This document shows, in pieces, positions 6,210-10,433 of a DNA stretch of 10,433 nt. The notes beneath the pieces are model-generated. The model was not told the DNA's origin and ran no database searches. It was given only the letters and a program-made list of their open reading frames with translations. The DNA lies in NCBI GenBank assembly GCA_003156795.1, contig PMHU01000308.1, positions 1,710 through 12,142 of the forward strand, given 5' to 3'. Position 1 is the stretch's first letter, and each line of letters starts with the position of its first letter. The DNA comes from Acidimicrobiaceae bacterium (lineage in GTDB: Bacteria > Actinomycetota > Acidimicrobiia > Acidimicrobiales > Palsa-688). The translations under genes and the position numbers were made by a program.

Positions 6210-6554
6210 TCATGTGACCCTTCCCTTCCTCTCTGATCTTTGGGGGCGAAGGTCCGGCGAGACGTCGAGCCCGACCGCGACCACCACAAGACGCTCGTCC
6301 GTACGCTCCCTGCCGTCGCCGCCGGTCCACTTGCGCTCCTCGACGCGGCCAGCCACGACCACCCGGTCGCCCTTGCGCAACTCGGACAACGGCACCGCTA
6401 CGTCCCGGTAGGCGACCACCTCCACCAACACCGGCTCGCGGCCATTCGGCACCACGACGCCCGCGATTGCGAAGGGTCCTTTCCTGCCGTACCGCATATT
6501 GGGCGAGCGACTCAGCCTGCCGACCACCGCGACCAGCCGCGCGGGCCCAGTCAC
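6210..6554 (-). CDS. SSB-like OB-fold single-stranded DNA-binding protein
   Basis: The 114-residue product has the signature of the single-stranded DNA-binding protein OB fold: a first strand 'RLVAVVGRLSRSP', a middle part 'PVLVEVVAYRDVAVPLSELRKGDRVVVAGRVEERKW', the charged hairpin 'GGDGRERTDERLVVVAVGLDVSP', and a short basic tail. Aromatic residues (Tyr, Trp) sit where SSBs stack bases. It would coat single-stranded DNA during replication of the element. It is shorter than chromosomal SSB and lacks the acidic C-terminal tip that recruits partners; its tail is basic instead (RPQRSERKGRVT). The GTG at 6554 has AAGGGG 6 nt upstream, which I prefer over in-frame starts further upstream that lie inside the preceding membrane gene. 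It is the last gene of the right-hand operon and converges with the coiled-coil gene, with 24 bp between the two stops. Confidence 0.75.
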   Translation of the reverse strand: MTGPARLVAVVGRLSRSPNMRYGRKGPFAIAGVVVPNGREPVLVEVVAYRDVAVPLSELRKGDRVVVAGRVEERKWTGGDGRERTDERLVVVAVGLDVSPDLRPQRSERKGRVT

Positions 6555-6567
6555 GGCCGGCCCCTTA

Positions 6568-6762
6568 CTACGCCAAGCGGTGCCTCCGACCGGCACGTGA
6601 CCGGACCACGGCCGCCACCAACCAGACAAGACCAGCCACTACCCCGACTACGGCAACGAGGAACACCACGGCCAGCTTGACCATCCAGACCAAGGCCCTC
6701 AGCATCACGAACGCGACCAACCCCCAGAAGATGACGAAGCCGAGCCGCCTCACAACAACCAA
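6568..6762 (-). CDS. small membrane protein with two transmembrane helices
   Basis: The 64-residue product is almost entirely hydrophobic: helix 1 at about residues 8-26 (GFVIFWGLVAFVMLRALVW) and helix 2 at about 29-53 (KLAVVFLVAVVGVVAGLVWL and onward), with a basic C-terminus (RSRAGRRHRLA) that would face the cytosol by the positive-inside rule. It starts at TTG (6762), or GTG at 6753, with only a weak upstream AGG. It lies 13 bp before the SSB gene and 18 bp after the 60-aa gene in the same operon. In phage genomes a short two-helix protein may be a holin, but no endolysin is seen nearby, so I do not call it one. Membrane protein is certain from composition; function is not. Confidence 0.65.
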   Translation of the reverse strand: MVVVRRLGFVIFWGLVAFVMLRALVWMVKLAVVFLVAVVGVVAGLVWLVAAVVRSRAGRRHRLA

Positions 6763-6780
6763 GGGTACCTGGGTGCAGAG

Positions 6781-6963
6781 TCATCGGCCCGAGCTCTGGG
6801 CCAGCGCCTCATCCACCGTGAGGCGGACCTGGTCCCACTCACCCGAGGCCAACGCCACATCAGGGTCACTGACCGCCCTCTCGAACTCGCGGACCGCGTC
6901 CGCCAGCCGAGCGTTCGCCCGAGCCGTAACCGCCCAGTCAGCCTCCGTGCCACCGGTCGTCAC
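6781..6963 (-). CDS. small hypothetical protein (60 aa)
   Basis: The 60-residue product starts at GTG (6963), with GAGGAG about 8 nt upstream, 31 bp after the terminase stop. By eye it is helical: 'DWAVTARANARLADAVREFERAV', then 'WDQVRLTVDEALAQS'. It is acidic, has no cysteine and no membrane segment. No family is recognised. Its place directly after TerL suggests a part in packaging or an accessory role, but the link is positional only. Confidence 0.55.
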   Translation of the reverse strand: MTTGGTEADWAVTARANARLADAVREFERAVSDPDVALASGEWDQVRLTVDEALAQSSGR

Positions 6964-6994
6964 GTCCAGTACTCCTCGTCGTCGTTGTCGGTCG

Positions 6995-8512
6995 TCACGG
7001 CCACCGCCTCCGATCCGGCTGCACGATCATCGGGTCACGGTCGGCGGGGTAGCCATCCGAGCCGGTCGCCGCAGCCCTCCGGGCCGCCCTGTCAGCCGCC
7101 CGCTCCGCCACGGTGGGTCCCGTCATCCTGGCCCCGCCGGTGCGAGCCGGCTTGTCACCCTCGGACTCGGACTCGTTGAGAGCGAGGCGATACATCCGGG
7201 GCCTGCGCTTCGGGACGTCATGAAACAACAGATGCGCGGCCATCCCGACCGCCACGACCATGTCATCAAAGCCGCCCGACCGAGTGTCAATCCGCAACAC
7301 ACCAGGGCTCGACTCCCTCAAGCGCACCGAAAGGAGCTCCTGCTTCAGATCGGCGTCATCCGGCAACGACAACGTCCGCGACCGAAGACCCTGCACTAGC
7401 GACCCCGCCAACTGCCCGACGCTCGAGGACGTGAACAGGAACTCGGTGCACTTAATCCCCGCCGCCCGCAACTGCTCAGTCATGTGAAACGCCTGAGACG
7501 GGTCGTAGTGCAACGGGGCGTGATACAGGCGACAGAACTCGACCAGCCACAACCGCACCGACTCCAGCTCCACCTGATGACCCCGGCGCGGCTTCCACAC
7601 CTTCAACTGATCCACGATTACCTGCGTCGTGTCACCAGTGCGGTCCGCGTGAGCGACCACCGCAACGCTACGGTCACGCTTGACACCCAAGTCCAAACTG
7701 CAGATGTACTTCCGGCCCTCCACCGGTGCCAACGGACCCTCCAGACGGCAAGCAAAAGCGATGTCATCGGGATCGGCGACCGAGTCCTCCGCTGCGGTCC
7801 ATTCGTTTTCCCACCAACGCTGGAAAAGGGACGGAGACAGGCGACGGCGCTCCGCCTCCACCTCCTCAGCCGGAATCCACGGAGCGGGCCCCGACAGGTC
7901 ACTCAACCGCCAGCTGGGGTCGTCCCGAGCCGTCTCGTAAATCTTGCGGCTGAAGTGGGACGGGCTGCCCGCCGTCGTAATCACGATCCCCCTCGAACCC
8001 GGGATCTTCGCCAAGCCGGCCCAGAGAGAATCGAAAAAACTCCGGTGGCGCTCCACGTCTGGGAAGTTCGCAAGCTCGTCCACGACCAGCCAATGAGGTC
8101 TCAGACCGTGCGACCCGGCCGAGTCTGCGGCCAGGATCACCAACTCCGCACCAGAGCGAGCCACGACACGTCCCCGGTCGATGCGCAAGTGGTTCACCAG
8201 CGCCGGCGTGCTGGCGACGAACGCCTCGCAGGACTGGCGCACCAGCGAGGCCTGGTCGGAGTCCGACGCGGCCACGTACCCGGAAGCTCCGGGCGGAGCC
8301 TGGGTCAGTAGCCAGGCGATGCTCATCCCCGCGCAATCCCGACTCTTCGAGAAGCCCTTGCTTCTCCCGATCCAGTGCCGGCGCACCTGGCTGTCGACAT
8401 CGAGAATGGCCCGGGCGTCACCCCACTGCTCCTCGACGGCATGAGGACCCCACTGACCTACGTGATCCGTGAGTCCTGCCAAGAGCGTGATGGCCTGCTC
8501 GAGCCGGTTCAC
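6995..8512 (-). CDS. terL: phage terminase large subunit
   Basis: The large terminase subunit is the ATP-driven motor and nuclease that packages phage DNA into procapsids. From the GTG at 8512 it has 505 residues, a normal full length. The ATPase half shows a Walker A variant 'RSKGFSKS' (about 50-57), a Walker B with catalytic Glu 'WLVVDE' (141-146) and the coupling motif 'ITTAG' (178-182). The RNase H-like nuclease half shows three acidic sites: Asp274 in 'SLDLG', Asp337 in 'HYDPS' and Asp416/417 in 'GFDDM'. All key residues are present, so it should be active. The GTG overlaps the previous TGA in a GTGA, matching its neighbours; a longer start at GTG 8551 is possible. A putative small subunit lies two genes upstream. 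No portal gene follows, which is unusual. Confidence 0.92.
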   Translation of the reverse strand: MNRLEQAITLLAGLTDHVGQWGPHAVEEQWGDARAILDVDSQVRRHWIGRSKGFSKSRDCAGMSIAWLLTQAPPGASGYVAASDSDQASLVRQSCEAFVASTPALVNHLRIDRGRVVARSGAELVILAADSAGSHGLRPHWLVVDELANFPDVERHRSFFDSLWAGLAKIPGSRGIVITTAGSPSHFSRKIYETARDDPSWRLSDLSGPAPWIPAEEVEAERRRLSPSLFQRWWENEWTAAEDSVADPDDIAFACRLEGPLAPVEGRKYICSLDLGVKRDRSVAVVAHADRTGDTTQVIVDQLKVWKPRRGHQVELESVRLWLVEFCRLYHAPLHYDPSQAFHMTEQLRAAGIKCTEFLFTSSSVGQLAGSLVQGLRSRTLSLPDDADLKQELLSVRLRESSPGVLRIDTRSGGFDDMVVAVGMAAHLLFHDVPKRRPRMYRLALNESESEGDKPARTGGARMTGPTVAERAADRAARRAAATGSDGYPADRDPMIVQPDRRRWP

Positions 8513-8715
8513 CACGGGTACCCCGGGTCCAACGGGTCCGAAGGGTCCCACGGTTTCGGAGGTCCCTCATCGGACTCGTGAGGCATGTGACGAAAGCAGC
8601 CCGAGTCGGTCCATGACCCGTCGGGGTAGTGACGGATCACGCAGCCGCAGCCCTTCCCCGTCGGGTCAACTATCTCGACCAGGGTGCCATCGTCTTCGAT
8701 GCGGTAGTCATGCAT
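8509..8715 (-). CDS. small hypothetical protein (68 aa) between the terminase genes
   Basis: The 68-residue product reads like a small beta-rich domain: 'YRIEDDGTLVEIVDPTGKGC', then 'GCVIRHYPDGSWTDSGCFRH', with three cysteines and histidines that might hold a metal or form no site at all. The tail is proline/aspartate-rich (KPWDPSDPLDPGYPW). The ATG at 8715 has GGGAG 9 nt upstream and overlaps the end of the small-terminase-like gene by 8 bp. Its stop overlaps the terminase GTG. Insertion of a short gene between the two terminase genes is common in actinophages, often without known function. Confidence 0.6.
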   Translation of the reverse strand: MHDYRIEDDGTLVEIVDPTGKGCGCVIRHYPDGSWTDSGCFRHMPHESDEGPPKPWDPSDPLDPGYPW

Positions 8716-9220
8716 CTGAGTCGTCTCCCATCTCGTTGGCTACATCTATCGCCTCAGGTACCTCGAGCACCTCCTGCGCAGGCTGAGAGGGCTCCAGCAA
8801 TCCCCGGGCCCTCATGCTCCTCGCGCCATCCGCCATCACATCAGCGAGGCTGGCTTCAGCCTGCTCACCACCAGCGGCGAGGATCTTCAGCTTGGCGAAG
8901 CCAGCCGGTGTCCCGCCGAGTTCCTCGAGGCTACGCATCGCCCGATGGGACGCCGCGGTGGCGGCTTCTAGGTTCCTGGCACCGGGTGTCATGAGGTATG
9001 CCTCGTGGGCGAGTTGGGCACGCGCCACCTGCTCGGCCGCCAGGTCGACCGCGAGTGCGAAGCGCGGCTCGGCGCTCCATGGCAGCTGCTCCAAGAGCTC
9101 GACTCGCACCACCTCGGCCCTGGCGTCGATGACCCGCCGGGACTGCGCACCATGCTTGACGCTGAGGCGATGGCCCGGCTGAAACGGTGGCCAGGAATAG
9201 CCCCTCGCCGGAGTAGTCAC
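8708..9220 (-). CDS. terS: putative terminase small subunit
   Basis: Position suggests a small terminase subunit, which recognises the packaging site and recruits TerL. It starts at GTG 9220 (AGGAGGTG 6 nt upstream; overlaps the zinc-ribbon stop as GTGA) and has 170 residues. The N-terminus 'WPPFQPGHRLSVKHGAQSRRVIDARAEVV' and the helical centre 'PRFALAVDLAAEQVARAQLAHEAYL' with 'RAMRSLEELGGTPAGFAKLKIL' resemble proteins lying just upstream of TerL in actinobacterial prophages ('LKHGAYSPR' followed by helices and a 'LGLTP-x-SRA' like segment). No clear helix-turn-helix is visible. The C-terminus is acidic (EVLEVPEAIDVANEMGDDSDA). The call is inferred from similarity by memory and gene order. 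It could also be a different packaging accessory. Confidence 0.5.
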   Translation of the reverse strand: MTTPARGYSWPPFQPGHRLSVKHGAQSRRVIDARAEVVRVELLEQLPWSAEPRFALAVDLAAEQVARAQLAHEAYLMTPGARNLEAATAASHRAMRSLEELGGTPAGFAKLKILAAGGEQAEASLADVMADGARSMRARGLLEPSQPAQEVLEVPEAIDVANEMGDDSDA

Positions 9221-9693
9221 AGACGGCACCTCCTGGCGATATGGGCGTGGGACTGATGGTCCCACACATGCACAAAAAGCAGCCTGCTACCTGCGGTTTC
9301 GCGATGGGTGGTCACAACCTGGTCACAACCGGTCGGCCAGTCCTTCGCGTGCATCAACCGGTGGACCATGGCTCGGAGGGCTTCGAGCGCAGCGCGCCTC
9401 TCACCGGGCCACGATTGACTTGCTGCTCCGCAGTCCTCGCATCGCCATGCGCCATCGGATTGTCGGACCAGGATGTCGCGGCTACCGCAGTTCGGGCAGG
9501 TGGATGGCCAGGCGACTGGTTCTGGCTGAGGACGCGCTTCGGGTGGGACGCGCTGTGGTTGTCTCATGTCCCATTGCGGGTGCGTCCATGCGTCCCTATA
9601 TAGACGCATGGGACGCGGGGACGCACTCCTCGCGACCGCGTCTGGGACGCATTGGGACGCGGTTGGGACGCGGGGACGCATTGGGGGTTTCAC
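9217..9693 (-). CDS. zinc-ribbon protein (158 aa)
   Basis: The GTG at 9693 is the supported start: AGGAG lies 8 nt upstream and the start overlaps the ATPase stop as GTGA. The product is 158 residues. The N-terminal 60 residues are proline/arginine-rich and of low complexity, encoded by the GGGACGC repeat array. A classic four-cysteine zinc ribbon follows (Cys66, Cys69, Cys85, Cys88: CPNCG...CEDCG). After it comes a helix (RRAALEALRAMVHRLMHA) and a beta-like end (SRLLFVHVWDHQ). Zinc ribbons of this type occur in primases, transcription factors and replication accessory proteins, so a DNA- or RNA-binding role in replication of the element is plausible. Alternative starts at ATG 9609 and 9567 would skip the repeat-encoded part but lack ribosome binding sites. 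Confidence 0.7.
   Translation of the reverse strand: MKPPMRPRVPTASQCVPDAVARSASPRPMRLYRDAWTHPQWDMRQPQRVPPEARPQPEPVAWPSTCPNCGSRDILVRQSDGAWRCEDCGAASQSWPGERRAALEALRAMVHRLMHAKDWPTGCDQVVTTHRETAGSRLLFVHVWDHQSHAHIARRCRL
9545..9679. repeat. GGGACGC repeat array, candidate origin iterons or operator cluster
   Basis: Seven copies of GGGACGC on the plus strand start at 9545, 9610, 9618, 9644, 9654, 9665 and 9673. Two inverted copies lie at 9582-9587 (GCGTCC) and 9590-9596 (GCGTCCC). TGGGACGCGGGGACGCA occurs exactly twice, at 9609-9625 and 9664-9680. Start-to-start spacing inside the clusters is 8, 10 or 11 bp, close to one helical turn. On the coding (minus) strand the copies fall in all three codon phases, so no peptide repeat is conserved. 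The array lies just after the replication ATPase gene. Iteron origins and multi-site operators look like this. The motif is rare elsewhere in the window; I noticed one other copy, near 8946. Confidence 0.6.
9582..9616. repeat. long inverted repeat with an AT-rich centre inside the array
   Basis: GCGTCCATGCGTC (9582-9594) and GACGCATGGGACGC (9603-9616) are inverted arms that match fully except for one extra G in the right arm. The 8-nt centre CCTATATA (9595-9602) is the most AT-rich spot in this GC-rich stretch. On DNA it could extrude a hairpin or act as a duplex-opening site. On RNA it would form a strong stem within the zinc-ribbon mRNA. Confidence 0.55.
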
Positions 9694-10433
9694 AGGTCGA
9701 ACTCCTGCCGTCCGGTGTCAGTTAGGTAGTGGAGGTGAGACGCTCCTTTGAGCTCAATGCGCACCCACCCTCGGGGGGCTTCGGCGATCCATTTGAGAGC
9801 GTCTCGTACGAGTTGGGCCTTGCCGCCTATGGCCTCCTCGATCTTGCGGCCGCTGAGTCCGTCGTAGATGGCGAGGTGCTCGAGGATCTTGCGGCAGAGC
9901 GAGAGGTCTGGTGGTGATGCGGTACCGGCGGGCTCGAGCGATGTGGTTACTCCGCCGTCCGGCCATGAGGTGAGGGTGAGGGTTCCGACGGCGTCCTCGT
10001 TGGCTGCGTGGGCTCGCACCCAGCCGGGTCGGTCTTTCATGACTGTGACGGCGACGGTGCCCTCGACGGGGTCGCCTCCGTCGGAGCGTCGGAACCGCTT
10101 GCGGGACTCGAGCTTGTAGGCAGCCCCGGTGACGCCGGCCAACTTGTGCTGGGCACCAATGGCGTAACGTCCTTGGCCGTCGCGGGCCTTGGGGAGGTGG
10201 TCGATGCAGATAACGCCTGCGCCCGTCCGGTCGGCAATCCGCTTCGGCAGGAGGCGGAGCCACTTGGCTATGTCGGCGTTGTCGAGGAGCGACAGTCCCT
10301 CGGTCGTCAACGCCTCGGTGACACCGTCGATGACCGCCAGGTCGCACTTGGCTTCGAGTAGGTCCTTCAGGTCAAGGATGGCGGCTGTGAACCCACCCAG
10401 TCGGCTGGTGAGCGGCTCGTCGGGCCGCACGTG
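9690..10433 (-). CDS. RecA-fold replication ATPase / RepA-like helicase (partial, 5' end outside window)
   Basis: The frame is open to the right edge, so the N-terminus, including the Walker A loop, is missing; about 247 residues are visible. The visible part has a Walker B-like strand 'CDLAVIDGVTEAL', an internal 'GAGVICIDHLPK' strand and 'GRYAIGAQHKLAGVTGAAYKLE', as in AAA_25/RepA-type hexameric ATPases of plasmids and phages. The C-terminal part (LCRKILEHLAIYDGLSGRKIEEAIGG..., then WVRIELKGASHLHYLTDTG) looks like a winged-helix DNA-binding domain. It would unwind or load onto the element's origin. It starts the visible part of the replication-packaging operon, and its TGA overlaps the next GTG. 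It may also be fused to a primase domain upstream, which the window cannot show. Confidence 0.8.
   Translation of the reverse strand, partial: HVRPDEPLTSRLGGFTAAILDLKDLLEAKCDLAVIDGVTEALTTEGLSLLDNADIAKWLRLLPKRIADRTGAGVICIDHLPKARDGQGRYAIGAQHKLAGVTGAAYKLESRKRFRRSDGGDPVEGTVAVTVMKDRPGWVRAHAANEDAVGTLTLTSWPDGGVTTSLEPAGTASPPDLSLCRKILEHLAIYDGLSGRKIEEAIGGKAQLVRDALKWIAEAPRGWVRIELKGASHLHYLTDTGRQEFDL

Noticed and set aside
6568..6762. Holin for cell lysis
   Set aside because: Two short membrane helices fit a holin, but no endolysin or other lysis gene is nearby, and its neighbours are packaging and SSB genes.
7484..8311. 275-codon plus-strand open frame
   Set aside because: Antisense to the large terminase gene, whose motifs are unambiguous. 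The peptide is His/Arg/Gln-rich as expected for a GC-rich antisense frame.
9545..9679. A CRISPR array
   Set aside because: Repeats are only 7-17 bp with 8-11 bp spacing and no unique spacers of 25-40 bp.

Overview
The window looks like part of a temperate phage-like or satellite-like element from a high-GC Gram-positive host (Actinomycetota). This rests on its high GC content by eye, many GTG/TTG starts, dense gene overlaps, a large serine integrase, a DUF6919-type protein of the kind seen in streptomycetes, and a terminase with the actinophage style of motifs. No ribosomal or housekeeping gene is present to name a genus.

Layout. (1) Positions 144-2206, plus strand: a small gene coupled to a large serine integrase. 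The 3' end of the integrase reading frame contains, in antisense, what looks like the 3' end of a tRNA, a likely attachment site. (2) Positions 2281-5305, minus strand: a tightly packed operon read right to left. It starts with a ribbon-helix-helix protein, continues through five genes I do not recognise, and ends with a DUF6919-like protein facing the integrase. (3) Positions 5439-6185, plus strand: a lone gene for a membrane-anchored coiled-coil protein, divergent from the RHH operon and convergent with the next block. (4) Positions 6210-10433, minus strand: a replication and packaging operon. In reading order it has a RecA-fold replication ATPase (cut by the window edge), a zinc-ribbon protein, a putative small terminase subunit, a 68-aa protein, the large terminase subunit, a 60-aa protein, a two-helix membrane protein and an SSB-like OB-fold protein.

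How the parts fit. The integrase would move the element in and out of the chromosome. The ATPase, zinc-ribbon and SSB-like proteins would serve replication, and the two terminase proteins DNA packaging. No portal, protease, capsid or tail gene is recognised next to the terminase. The block after it is small genes and SSB, so a phage satellite or packaging-only element is a reasonable hypothesis, although structural genes could lie outside the window.

The most striking non-coding signal is a cluster of GGGACGC repeats (9545-9679) inside the start of the zinc-ribbon gene. The copies fall in all three codon phases, so the repeat is conserved as DNA rather than as protein. It is a good candidate for an iteron-type origin or a multi-site operator.
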